A stretch of DNA of 64,000 bases from Desulfovibrio sp. Its GTDB lineage: Bacteria; Desulfobacterota; Desulfovibrionia; Desulfovibrionales; Desulfovibrionaceae. The DNA lies in assembly GCA_016218665.1 (NCBI GenBank), contig JACRDI010000009.1, positions 1 through 64,000 of the forward strand, written 5' to 3'. The translations under genes were made by a program, and so were the position numbers. The stretch's first letter is position 1. The number at the start of each line of letters is the position of its first letter. Positions 41,538-49,962 of the stretch are shown here, in pieces. The notes under the pieces are model-generated. The model was not told the origin of the DNA and ran no database searches. It saw nothing but the letters and a program-made list of their open reading frames with translations.

Positions 41538-43735
41538 GCGGGCAGCTCGCCCGCGCTGCGCATGGGCTCGCGGAAGCACACGCGCTCGTCGTACTCGCCC
41601 TTCTTGCCGATGTTGAAGGCCGAGCGCGGCCGGTAGTAGCCCATGACGCGGGTCCAGATCTCGCAGTTCTGCTCGCGGCCCTCCCCGGCGCAGGTGGGGC
41701 AGGCCTTGTGCTCGCCCTCCAGGTAGCCGTGGCTGGGGCACACGGAGAAGGTCGGCGTCACGGTGATGTACGGCAGGGCGAAGCGCGAGAGCGCCCGGCG
41801 CACCAGCTCGCGGCAGGCGCGCGCGTCAGACACGCGCTCGCCCATGTACAGGTGCAGCACCGTGCCGCCCGTGTACTTGCGCTGCAACTCTTCCTGCCGC
41901 GAGAGGGCCTCGAAGGGATCGTCGGTGAAGTTCACGGGCAACTGGGAGGAGTTGGTGTAGTACGGCTGCTCGTCGGTGCCCGCCTGGAGGATGTCCGGGA
42001 AACGGCGGCGGTCCTCCTTGGCGAATCGGTAGGTGGTACCCTCCGCCGGGGTGGCCTCCAGGTTGTACAGGTGCCCGGTCTCCTCCTGGAATTCGGTCAT
42101 GCGCGCGCGCACGTGGTCCAGGAAGCGCACGGCCAGGGCGTAGCCGGCCTCGGTGGTCACGTCGTCGGCATCCCCGGAGAAATTGCGGATCATCTCATTG
42201 AGGCCGTTGACGCCGATGGTGCTGAAGTGGTTGCGCAGGGAGCCCAGGTAGCGTTTGGTGTAGGGGAAGAGCCCGGCGTCCATGCGCGCCTGGATCTCCT
42301 TGCGCTTGATTTCGAGGCTCGTGCGCGAGATGTCGAGCAGGGCATCCAGCCGGGCCATGAGGTCGCGTTCATTGCCGCGCGCGAGGTAGCCCAGGCGGGC
42401 GCAGTTGATGGTGACCACGCCCAGCGACCCGGTCTGCTCCGCGCTGCCGAACAGCCCGTTGCCGCGCTTGAGCAGCTCGCGCAGGTCCAGTTGCAGGCGG
42501 CAGCACATGGAGCGCACCATGTTGGGCGTCAGGTCGGAGTTCAGGAAGTTCTGGAAATACGGCAGGCCGTACTTGGCGGTCATCTCGAAGAGCAGGTCCA
42601 CGTTGGGGCCGTCCCAGGGGAAATCCTTGGTGATGTTGTAGGTGGGGATGGGGAAGGTGAACACGCGGCCCTTGGCGTCTCCGGCCGTCATCACCTCGAT
42701 GTAGGCGCGGTTGATCATGTCCATCTCGGCCTGTAGATCGCCGTAGGTGAAGGCCATCTCCTCCCCGCCGATGACCGGGTGCTGGCCGCGCAAGTCTTCC
42801 GGGCAGGTCCAGTCGAAGGTGAGGTTGGTGAAGGGCGTCTGGGTGCCCCAGCGCGAGGGCACGTTCAAATTGTAGATGAGCTCCTGGATGCACTGGCGCA
42901 CCTCGTCGTAGCCGAGGCTGTCCTTGCGCAAAAACGGCGCCATGTAGGTGTCGAAGGAGCTGAAGGCCTGCGCGCCCGCCCATTCGTTCTGCAGCGTGCC
43001 CAGGAAGTTCACGATCTGGCCCACGGCGCTGGACAGGTGCCTGGGCGGCTTGGCCTCCACCTTGCCGGGCACGCCGTTCAGGCCTTCGGTCAAGAGCATG
43101 CGCAGCGACCAGCCCGCGCAGTAGCCGGAGAGCATGTCCAGGTCGTGGATGTGCAGGTCGCCCTCGCGGTGCGCTCGGCCCACCTCCGGCGGGTACACGT
43201 GGTTGAGCCAGTAGTTGGCCGTGACCTTGCCTGACACGTTCAGGATGAGCCCGCCCAGCGAGTAGCCCTGGTTGGCGTTGGCGTTGACGCGCCAGTCCTG
43301 GCGGTCCAGGTACTCGTTGATGCTGGCGGCCACGTCCACCACGGTCTTTTTGTCCTGGCGGAGCTTGGCGCGCTGCTCGCGGTACACGCTGTAGGCGCGC
43401 ATGGTGGCGAAGTGGTTGGCGGAGATGAGCGCCTGCTCCACTGAGTCCTGGATGTGTTCGATGTCCGGCACGCGGCCGGAGAAGCGGTGGGAGAGCACCT
43501 TGACCACCTGGGCGGTGAGAAGTCCGGCCTCGGCGTCGTCGAACTCGCCCGTGGCCGCGCCAGCGCGGCGGATGGCCGAGCGGATCTTCCCGGCGTCGAA
43601 AACGATGACCTCGCCGCTTCTTTTGCGCACCTGCGCGGGCGGAGCGATGGGCCGCAGCGGAGTGAGGATGGCCGCAGGGGCGCTGGGTTCGGGACTGGCG
43701 GGGGCGTGGTCGAGGTGCTGGGCGGTCTGGGGCAT
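41534..43735 (-). CDS. nrdD: anaerobic ribonucleoside-triphosphate reductase NrdD, complete
   Basis: A 733-residue class III reductase. I choose ATG 43735 with GGAG 6 bases upstream over ATG 43765, which has no site. An ATP-cone starts at VRKRSGEVIVFDAGKIRSAI; the catalytic domain has HDLDMLSGYCAGWS, NFLGTLQNEWAGAQAFSS and QTGSLGVVTINCARLGY. The zinc-binding end has SVC and CPTC, and RVMGYYRP is the glycyl-radical site. It works without oxygen and without B12. The leader carries a cobalamin riboswitch and a hairpin beside the ribosome site, so high B12 should turn it off. Confidence 0.96.
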   Translation of the reverse strand: MPQTAQHLDHAPASPEPSAPAAILTPLRPIAPPAQVRKRSGEVIVFDAGKIRSAIRRAGAATGEFDDAEAGLLTAQVVKVLSHRFSGRVPDIEHIQDSVEQALISANHFATMRAYSVYREQRAKLRQDKKTVVDVAASINEYLDRQDWRVNANANQGYSLGGLILNVSGKVTANYWLNHVYPPEVGRAHREGDLHIHDLDMLSGYCAGWSLRMLLTEGLNGVPGKVEAKPPRHLSSAVGQIVNFLGTLQNEWAGAQAFSSFDTYMAPFLRKDSLGYDEVRQCIQELIYNLNVPSRWGTQTPFTNLTFDWTCPEDLRGQHPVIGGEEMAFTYGDLQAEMDMINRAYIEVMTAGDAKGRVFTFPIPTYNITKDFPWDGPNVDLLFEMTAKYGLPYFQNFLNSDLTPNMVRSMCCRLQLDLRELLKRGNGLFGSAEQTGSLGVVTINCARLGYLARGNERDLMARLDALLDISRTSLEIKRKEIQARMDAGLFPYTKRYLGSLRNHFSTIGVNGLNEMIRNFSGDADDVTTEAGYALAVRFLDHVRARMTEFQEETGHLYNLEATPAEGTTYRFAKEDRRRFPDILQAGTDEQPYYTNSSQLPVNFTDDPFEALSRQEELQRKYTGGTVLHLYMGERVSDARACRELVRRALSRFALPYITVTPTFSVCPSHGYLEGEHKACPTCAGEGREQNCEIWTRVMGYYRPRSAFNIGKKGEYDERVCFREPMRSAGELPA

Positions 43736-43744
43736 GCTGTTCTC

Positions 43745-43791
43745 CGGCTGCTTCGAGGTTTCCATGACGCGGGGGTCGAAACCAGCAGCCG
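43745..43791 (-). promoter_or_regulatory. hairpin sequestering the nrdD ribosome site
   Basis: The pairs cggctgct (43745-43752) with agcagccg (43784-43791) and ggtttc (43757-43762) with gaaacc (43778-43783) form 14 perfect base pairs with a 4-base bulge. On the minus strand the GGAG ribosome site (43745-43742) abuts the base of this stem. It is a candidate translational expression platform for the upstream B12 riboswitch. Confidence 0.65.
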
Positions 43792-43879
43792 AAGGGAATA
43801 CGCCCGTCAGAACTGCCGCATCGCCCTCCCACGAGGCGCACGCGTCACACCGCCGGGACGCGAACGTCCTGGCGGGAGC

Positions 43880-44056
43880 GGGCAGGTCTTCGGACTTGCG
43901 GGCGCTTGCGGCTTGTTGGCCGCCTTCCTCGCCCCCGGACTTCCCGGCCTGCGCCAGTGTCCCAATGTGGGGGCTCGTTCCCGTTCACCGCTGCGGGGCA
44001 GTTCCGGACTTACATCGGATTCCCTTTTCACCCGGACATGTCCGGGCACCAGCTCA
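43880..44056 (-). ncRNA. cobalamin (AdoCbl) riboswitch of nrdDG
   Basis: On the minus strand the RNA shows the conserved B12 riboswitch order: GGGTGAAAAGGGAA near the 5' end, then GTAAGTCCGGAACTGCCCCGCA, CGGTGAACGGGAAC, the CACTGG segment, GGGAAGTCCGG, and the closing GCAAGTCCGAAGACCTGCC. It lies about 115 bases before the nrdD coding region. In bacteria with a B12-dependent reductase, such riboswitches repress the B12-independent one. A second riboswitch is divergently placed about 260 bases away; the gap between them should hold both promoters. Confidence 0.9.
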
Positions 44057-44317
44057 GTTGCGTATATGGAGCCGGAGGCGGGCGAAGTCAAATCCACAGG
44101 ACAATCGCATCCACCTGAATTTGCAAGAGGACACATAACGGCGGGAGACGTTGTCCGCACATAACCAGCTGCTTTCAAAGATGAATACACTCGCATCCAG
44201 CGCGGAGATAAATTCCTAGAAAAAATCTTGAGACCGCTCTGGACGAAGCGTTCCTTGACAGCAACTCACTGGACACGCTACGCAAAAAATCCACGCCAAA
44301 TCTGGCGCGGGTATTGT

Positions 44318-44490
44318 CGCTTTCAGGTCGTCCGCCGCAAGCGGACGTGAAAAGGGAAGTTCGGTGCAAGACCGACGCTGGCCCGCAACCGTGAGAGGGG
44401 ACGAACGCCGCAAATAACCACTGGCCCTGCAAGGGGCTGGGAAGGTGCGGCAAGTAGGACGATCCTCAAGCCGGGAGACCTGCCTGGAAG
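44318..44490 (+). ncRNA. cobalamin riboswitch of the btuB operon
   Basis: A clear plus-strand B12 riboswitch: CAGGTCGTCCGC with GCGGACGTGAAAAGGGAAGT, then GGTGCAAGACCGACGCTGGCCCGCAACCGTGA, the CCACTGG box, GGGAAGGTGCGGCAAG and the closing CCGGGAGACCTGCCTG. It precedes the TonB receptor. A TTGACA at 44255-44260 with a poor -10 near 44279 is a possible promoter. The expression platform is the terminator at 44576-44610. Confidence 0.95.
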
Positions 44491-44575
44491 CCTGTTGCTT
44501 CGGCTTCGAGGTACAAGCCGGGGGCACAGCGTCCAAGCTGTCCGTGCGGACGTTCGCCCATCACCCTCCTCGGAG

Positions 44576-44610
44576 CCTCCACTTCAATTCTTGAAGCAGG
44601 AGGTTTTTTT
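44576..44610 (+). terminator. riboswitch-controlled terminator overlapping the btuB ribosome site
   Basis: CCTCC (44576-44580) pairs with GGAGG (44599-44603) and CTTCAA (44582-44587) with TTGAAG (44591-44596), closing a 3-base loop and followed by seven T (44604-44610). The AGGAGG arm is also the ribosome site for GTG 44611, so both transcription and translation would be blocked in the B12-bound state. Confidence 0.85.
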
Positions 44611-46536
44611 GTGCGCATTTCCCTTTGTGTTCTGCTCCTATTGACCCTCTTACCCCTTGCAGCCCTGGCCAAGGATGACGGCCAGGCCAACGCCACTTCT
44701 CCCGGCTACGTCATGGACGAGGTGGTGGTCTCCGCCAGTCGTGTCGAGGAACCCATCCGGCAGGTGCCGCATAACGTCACGGTGATCACCCGCGAGGAGA
44801 TCGAACGCTCCGGCGGCAACAGCATCACCGACCTGCTGGCGCGCCAAGTGGGCGTGAGCCAGCAGAACTACTTCGGCACGGACCGCAACTCGCTGGTGGA
44901 CCTGCGCGGCCAGGGCAACCTCGCCGCCCAGAACGTGCTGGTCATGGTGGACGGCCAGCGCATCACCCCGGTGGACATGGCCGCCGCGCCACTGAACACC
45001 GTGCCCCTGAGCGAGGTGGAGCGCATCGAGATCGTGCGCGGCCCGGGCGGCGTGGTCTACGGCGATCGCGCCGTGGGCGGCGTCATCAACATCATCACCC
45101 GCAAGGGCGATGCGGCAAATGGGTTCTCCGGCAGCGTCGGCGCGGGTTACGGCTCCTATGATTCCACCAAATACAACGCCGCCGTGCGCGGCCGCGAGGG
45201 GTCTGTGTTCGGCAGTCTGGCTGCCTCCACCAGCGACACCATCGGCTACCGCGCCAACGGCGCGCTCTGGCAGCAGGACGCGCTGGGCAGCCTGGGCTGG
45301 GATGTGAACAAGGCGCTCACGCTCTCGCTCTCCAGTGCCTACCACGAGGACCGCTACGGTCTGCCCGGAGGCGTGAGCCGCGCGGACGCGCTCTCGCGCG
45401 ACGCCAGGCGCATGACCAGCAGCCCCAACGACTGGGGCCAGACCACCGACGGACGCATCCAGGCCGGGGCCAAGCTCGACCTCGACACGCTGGGCGCGCT
45501 TGACTACCACCTGGGCTACCGTACGCGCGAGAATCCGTACGCCTACGGCACGACCAAGTACAGGATCAATGACGAGACAGCCAACTCCGACCTCACCTAT
45601 ACCGCCGGCTTCGACCTGCTCGGCCTGAAGCACACGTTGCGCCTGGGCGGCGACTTCTGGAGCTCCTATTACACCTCCGGGTCCCTGGCCACCAACCGCA
45701 ACAGCAGCAACGTCTGGAGCGGCGGCACGTTCGCCCACGACGCCATCACCCTGGTGCAGGACCTCTCCCTTCAGCTGGGCTACCGGTACAACCGCTACGA
45801 GGCATACGGCGAGGACATCCCCACCAACAACTGGAACAACAGCGCCTATGAGCTGGGGCTGGTCTACGACCTGACGAAGAAGGCCAGCCTGTACGCCAGC
45901 TACGCCAGCACCTTCCGCACGCCCACTGTCGACGAGCTGAACTTCCAGACCGGAACCCTCAAGCCGCAGACGAGCCGCAGCCTTGAGGCCGGCGCCCGTG
46001 CAGGCCTGATGGATAACATGGAGGCAAGCCTCGCGGTCTTCCGCTCCGTCACCAGCGACGAGATCTGGTACGACGGCAGCAAGGGCGCCTGGGGGCTGAA
46101 CTCGAACTACGAGCACGACGTCATCCGCAAGGGCGTAGAGGCCGAGCTCCGCTACCGCCCCTTCAAGGTGCTGGGGCTCAGGGCCAATTACGCGTACGTC
46201 GACGCCAAGTTCGACCAGCCTGGCACAACCGTGCCGCTGGTGCCCAAGCACACGGCCAAGCTCGCCGCGGACTGGGACATCCTGCCCTCGCTCCTGTTCA
46301 ACGTCACCGGAACCTACGTGAGTTCCAAGCAGGTGAACGCTGCCAACACCCTGCCGCCCATCTGGTCCTACACGGTGGTGGATACCAAGCTCACCTGGAC
46401 CATCGACAAGTTCAAGGTCTACGCCGGGGTGAACAACCTCTTCGACTCCTGCTACACCACCATGGCCTTCGGCAACACGTCCTACTACGCCATGCCCACG
46501 CGCAACTTCTACAGCGGCGTGGAGTGGAGCTTCTAG
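44611..46536 (+). CDS. btuB: TonB-dependent vitamin B12 receptor BtuB
   Basis: A 641-residue receptor starting at GTG 44611, seven bases after AGGAGG. The signal peptide is MRISLCVLLLLTLLPLAALA. The TonB box is MDEVVVSASR, then the plug (VLVMVDGQRITPVDMAAAPL, IEIVRGPGGVVYGDRAVGG) and the barrel ending VEWSF. Size and position behind a B12 riboswitch and before cbiZ-btuFCD identify corrinoid uptake. It is followed by a 10-bp hairpin without a T tract that may set expression relative to downstream genes. Confidence 0.95.
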   Translation: MRISLCVLLLLTLLPLAALAKDDGQANATSPGYVMDEVVVSASRVEEPIRQVPHNVTVITREEIERSGGNSITDLLARQVGVSQQNYFGTDRNSLVDLRGQGNLAAQNVLVMVDGQRITPVDMAAAPLNTVPLSEVERIEIVRGPGGVVYGDRAVGGVINIITRKGDAANGFSGSVGAGYGSYDSTKYNAAVRGREGSVFGSLAASTSDTIGYRANGALWQQDALGSLGWDVNKALTLSLSSAYHEDRYGLPGGVSRADALSRDARRMTSSPNDWGQTTDGRIQAGAKLDLDTLGALDYHLGYRTRENPYAYGTTKYRINDETANSDLTYTAGFDLLGLKHTLRLGGDFWSSYYTSGSLATNRNSSNVWSGGTFAHDAITLVQDLSLQLGYRYNRYEAYGEDIPTNNWNNSAYELGLVYDLTKKASLYASYASTFRTPTVDELNFQTGTLKPQTSRSLEAGARAGLMDNMEASLAVFRSVTSDEIWYDGSKGAWGLNSNYEHDVIRKGVEAELRYRPFKVLGLRANYAYVDAKFDQPGTTVPLVPKHTAKLAADWDILPSLLFNVTGTYVSSKQVNAANTLPPIWSYTVVDTKLTWTIDKFKVYAGVNNLFDSCYTTMAFGNTSYYAMPTRNFYSGVEWSF

Positions 46537-46548
46537 CCAAACCAATGC

Positions 46549-46573
46549 GCGGGGGCCGGCTCTCGGCCCCCGC
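46549..46573 (+). repeat. intercistronic hairpin between btuB and cbiZ
   Basis: Perfect 10-bp arms gcgggggccg (46549-46558) and cggcccccgc (46564-46573) with loop gctct. There is no T tract. The hairpin sits 13 bases upstream of the cbiZ start, and its 3' base lies beside the GGAG ribosome site, so it could protect btuB mRNA or lower cbiZ translation. Confidence 0.75.
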
Positions 46574-46585
46574 CGGAGCATCGTC

Positions 46586-47290
46586 ATGGAGCAAATCCGC
46601 TTGGTCGCCACGGACGAACACCTGCATCTGGACCTGGGTCGCCCCTGCCCGGTGCTGGGCTCCTGCGTGCTCGGCGGCGGCCTCGGCGTGGCGCGGCACG
46701 TGCTCAACCTGCGCGTGGACGCCAACCTCGCGGGCGACAGCCTGCGCTTCCCCGTGCCCGAGACGACCCTGCGGGAGTATTGTTCGGTCCAGGGCTGGGA
46801 GGGGGCGGCACTGGGCATGATGACCGCCGCTTCCATGAAATCCATACGCACGGCAAGGCTTGAGGAGGACGGCCTGGCCGTGCTGGCCGCGGTCACCGCC
46901 GGGCTGACCAACGCCCGCCGCGCCGGGGACCCGGCCGAGTGTCGCGACATGCCGACAGCCGCGCCACCGCCGGGCACTATCAACATCATCGTGGTCCTGG
47001 GCGCGAGCCTGCCTCCGGCGGCGCTGGTGGAGGCGGTGATCACCATCACCGAGGCCAAGGCGGCGGTGCTCCAGGACATGGGCGTCACCAGCCGGACCAC
47101 AGGGCTGCCAGCCACGGGCACCGGCACGGACGCGGTGGCCGTGGCGGCACTGGGCGGGCGCGAGGCGGCCTACTGCGGCAAGCACGTGCTCGCGGGGGAG
47201 CTGACGGCCCGTGCGGTGATGCAGGCCTTGGCCGCTTCGCTGGAATGGTATGCCACCAATGGACCACGTTGGGAGGGGCCGTGGGCGTGA
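46586..47290 (+). CDS. cbiZ: adenosylcobinamide amidohydrolase CbiZ
   Basis: A 234-residue enzyme that cuts the aminopropanol-side amide of corrinoids, giving adenosylcobyric acid for remodelling. The family blocks are GAALGMMTAASMKS, TINIIVVLGASLPPAALVEAVITITEAK and the signature SRTTGLPATGTGTDAVAV. ATG 46586 has GGAG at 7 bases. It lies in the B12 uptake operon and overlaps the btuF start by 10 bases. Its presence suggests that the cell salvages corrinoids with a wrong lower ligand. Confidence 0.92.
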   Translation: MEQIRLVATDEHLHLDLGRPCPVLGSCVLGGGLGVARHVLNLRVDANLAGDSLRFPVPETTLREYCSVQGWEGAALGMMTAASMKSIRTARLEEDGLAVLAAVTAGLTNARRAGDPAECRDMPTAAPPPGTINIIVVLGASLPPAALVEAVITITEAKAAVLQDMGVTSRTTGLPATGTGTDAVAVAALGGREAAYCGKHVLAGELTARAVMQALAASLEWYATNGPRWEGPWA

Positions 47291-48150
47291 AAAACATCAT
47301 CGCGTTTCTCATGGTCCTGTTGCTGGCCGCCTGCTCGTCCGACGCGGGCCAGGGCCGTCCGGCCTCCGGTACGCCGCCCAGACGAGTGGTCTGCCTCGCG
47401 CCCAGCGCAGCCGAGTTGCTCTTCGCCCTGGACGCGGGCGGCCTGGTGGTGGGCACGGCCGAGCACAGCGACGAGCCGATGGAAGCGAGAAATCTGCCGC
47501 GCGTCGGTTCCTACGCCCGGCCGGACCTGGAACGCGTCCTGGCCCTGCGCCCGGACCTCTGCATCGCGGTGCAGGACGGTACGCCGCCGCAGACGTTGGC
47601 CCGGCTGGGCGAGCTCGGCATTCCCGTGGTGCTCATGGCCACAGGAAATCTTGAGGAGCTGTTCGGCTCCATGCTCGCCACGGGCCGCGCCGTCGGGCGG
47701 GAAGAAAGGGCCGAGGCATTGGTGGCGGACCTGCGGACGCGCATGGAGGCCGTTCGCCTGCGCGCCGCCCAGGCGGAGCGCCGCCCACGCGTGCTGTTTC
47801 AGGTGAGCGGCCCGCGCATCGTGGCCGCCGGGCCGAAGAGCCTGCTGGGCCAGCTCATCGCGTTCGCCGGGGGCGACAACGCCGCACCGGCCGACCCCGC
47901 CTATCCGCAGCTCTCCGCCGAGCAGGTGATGTCCATGGCCCCGGAAGTGGTGGTGGCCTTCGATATGCTGGGCCAGGACCAGGGCATGGCCGGCTGGCCG
48001 GATGATCCGCGCATCCCTGCCGTGCGCGATCACCGCTTGTATACGGTGGCCCCGGCGCTCTTCGCGCGGCCCGGTCCGCGTCTTGCGGAAGCGCTGGAAG
48101 CGCTCGCGCGCATCATCCACCCCGAGATTTTCGGAGTGTACCGGCCATGA
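47281..48150 (+). CDS. btuF: vitamin B12 ABC importer binding lipoprotein BtuF
   Basis: A 289-residue cluster A-type binding protein. GTG 47281 with GGGAGG upstream gives a short leader and the lipobox LLAAC, so it is a lipoprotein. The fold is seen in RRVVCLAPSAAELLFALDAG and SMAPEVVVAFDMLGQD. It overlaps cbiZ by 10 bases and btuC by 4. It binds corrinoids that enter through BtuB and hands them to BtuCD. Confidence 0.9.
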   Translation: MGVKNIIAFLMVLLLAACSSDAGQGRPASGTPPRRVVCLAPSAAELLFALDAGGLVVGTAEHSDEPMEARNLPRVGSYARPDLERVLALRPDLCIAVQDGTPPQTLARLGELGIPVVLMATGNLEELFGSMLATGRAVGREERAEALVADLRTRMEAVRLRAAQAERRPRVLFQVSGPRIVAAGPKSLLGQLIAFAGGDNAAPADPAYPQLSAEQVMSMAPEVVVAFDMLGQDQGMAGWPDDPRIPAVRDHRLYTVAPALFARPGPRLAEALEALARIIHPEIFGVYRP

Positions 48151-49154
48151 CCTTGCCCGTGCCTCGCAGCTTTTCATGTCGTCTGGCTGTCATTCTGGCG
48201 CTCTTCGTCCCGGCGCTGGCGCTCTGCTGCCTGGCTGCCCTGTGTCTGGGCTCCACGACCCTCGCCCCGGCCCAAGTCTTGCGCGCGCTTATGGGGGCCG
48301 GCGACCCCATGACGCTTGCGCTGGTGCGTTCTTTGCGCCTGCCGCGCCTTCTCCTGGCCCTAGCCGCCGGTGCCAGCCTCTCCACTGGTGGGCTCGTCTT
48401 CCAGGCCCTGCTGCGCAATCCCTTGGCCGAACCGTACATCCTGGGCGTATCCGGCGGGGCGGCCATCGGCACCATCGCCGCGCTGGTGTTCGGTCTGGGG
48501 AGCCTGGCCCTGCGCCTCCCCGCGGCCTTCGCCGGTGGGCTGCTGACGCTGACCGTCGTGCTGGCCCTGGGCCGTTCCCTGCGCGCCTCGGGCCGGGACA
48601 CGCTGCTCCTGGCCGGGGTGACGGTCAACGCCTTCTGCGGTGCGGTGATCCTGTTCCTGGTGTCGCTTTCGCCCCACCATCTCATCGCATCGGTGGTGTT
48701 CTGGCTCATGGGCGACCTGGGTTCCCACGCGCCAGCGGACGCGCTGCTCCTGGCCGTGGTCGTGCTGCCCTGCCTGGCCGTGGTCCTGGTCCTGGCGCAC
48801 GGCATGAACGTGCTCCAACTGGGCGAGGAGACTGCCGCCACCATGGGCCTGCCCGTGGGGGCCGTGCGCAGCGCCCTGCTCTGGGCCACCACAGTCATGG
48901 TTTCCGCCACGGTGGCAGTGTGCGGCCCGCTCGGATTCATCGGGCTGGTGACGCCCCACGCCCTGCGTCGCGTGGTCGGCGCGGACCACCGTCTGCTCGT
49001 GCCGGCCTGCGTGCTCGGCGGCGGCGCATACCTCGCCCTGTGCGACGCGCTGGCCCGCGCGTTGCCCGCCTCGGGCGAGCTGCCGGTGGGCGTGGTGACG
49101 GCCATGCTTGGCGCGCCGGCCTTCGTGGCCCTGCTGGCCGGGAGGCGTGCATGA
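48147..49154 (+). CDS. btuC: vitamin B12 ABC importer permease BtuC
   Basis: A 335-residue FecCD/BtuC-family permease with about ten membrane helices and the motifs LRLPRLLLALAAGASLSTGG, QALLRNPLAEPYILGVSGGA and FIGLVTPHALRRVVGADHR. ATG 48147 overlaps the btuF stop (ATGA), and its own end overlaps btuD by 4 bases, so the three are translated as a unit. Confidence 0.94.
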   Translation: MTLPVPRSFSCRLAVILALFVPALALCCLAALCLGSTTLAPAQVLRALMGAGDPMTLALVRSLRLPRLLLALAAGASLSTGGLVFQALLRNPLAEPYILGVSGGAAIGTIAALVFGLGSLALRLPAAFAGGLLTLTVVLALGRSLRASGRDTLLLAGVTVNAFCGAVILFLVSLSPHHLIASVVFWLMGDLGSHAPADALLLAVVVLPCLAVVLVLAHGMNVLQLGEETAATMGLPVGAVRSALLWATTVMVSATVAVCGPLGFIGLVTPHALRRVVGADHRLLVPACVLGGGAYLALCDALARALPASGELPVGVVTAMLGAPAFVALLAGRRA

Positions 49155-49957
49155 CCGCCGCCCATGCGCTGGAGGCGCGCGGGCTGTGCTTCGCCCGCGG
49201 CCGCACGACCATCCTGGCCGACATATCTCTGGCGGCGCGGCCGGGAGCAATTCACGCCGTGATTGGCCCCAACGGCTCGGGTAAAACCACGCTCCTGCGC
49301 CTGTTGGCCGGCATCCTGTGCCCATGCGCGGGAACGGTGGAGCTTCTTGAGCGTCCCCTCGGCGTTTACTCTCACCGGCAACGGGCCAGGGCTGTGGCCT
49401 ATCTGCCGCAGAGTCTGCCCGGAACGCTTCCCCTCACGGTGCGCGAACTCGTGCTCCTCGGGCGTACCGCGCACCAAGGCCTGTTGGGCCTGGAGACCAG
49501 CAGCGACCGGGAGGCCGTGGGCCGTGCCCTGGACCTCGCGCGGGTCGCCCACCTGGCGGACGCCCGCCTGGAACGCCTGAGCGGGGGCGAGTTGCAGCGC
49601 GCGTTCATCGCCAAGGCGCTGTGCCAGGAGCCGGCCGTCCTGCTGCTGGACGAGCCCACCGCCAGCCTGGATCCGGCGCACGCGCTCCAGGTCATTGAAC
49701 TGTTGGCCGGGCTGCGCAAGGCGCACGCGGTCTGCACGGTCTTGGCCTCGCACGATCTGAACCTCGCCGCGCGCTATGCTGACGAGGCCACGCTGCTGCA
49801 TGGTGGCAGGGTCGTCTGCCAGGGTGCACCGGCAATGGTCTTCTCGCCGCAACGCCTGGAACCCGTGTACGGCTGCGGCTTCGAACTCTGCCAGTCCAGC
49901 AGTGGGGCGGGCGTGCTGCTGCCGTTCTCGAACGAAAACATCCCACGGCGAGACTGA
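49151..49957 (+). CDS. btuD: vitamin B12 ABC importer ATPase BtuD
   Basis: A 268-residue ATP-binding protein with Walker A GPNGSGKTT, Q-loop YLPQSLPGTLPLT, signature LSGGELQRAFIAKAL, Walker B LLLDEPTASLDPAH and H-loop LASHDLNLAARYA. ATG 49151 is used; the frame extending upstream to 48002 is antisense-like shadow of btuC. A TonB gene with a frameshift follows 5 bases later. Confidence 0.93.
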   Translation: MTAAHALEARGLCFARGRTTILADISLAARPGAIHAVIGPNGSGKTTLLRLLAGILCPCAGTVELLERPLGVYSHRQRARAVAYLPQSLPGTLPLTVRELVLLGRTAHQGLLGLETSSDREAVGRALDLARVAHLADARLERLSGGELQRAFIAKALCQEPAVLLLDEPTASLDPAHALQVIELLAGLRKAHAVCTVLASHDLNLAARYADEATLLHGGRVVCQGAPAMVFSPQRLEPVYGCGFELCQSSSGAGVLLPFSNENIPRRD

Positions 49958-49962
49958 ACGCC

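Noticed and set aside
44650-47127. 825-codon open frame antisense to btuB and cbiZ
   Set aside because: Both sense genes are recognised by family motifs; the antisense product has none.
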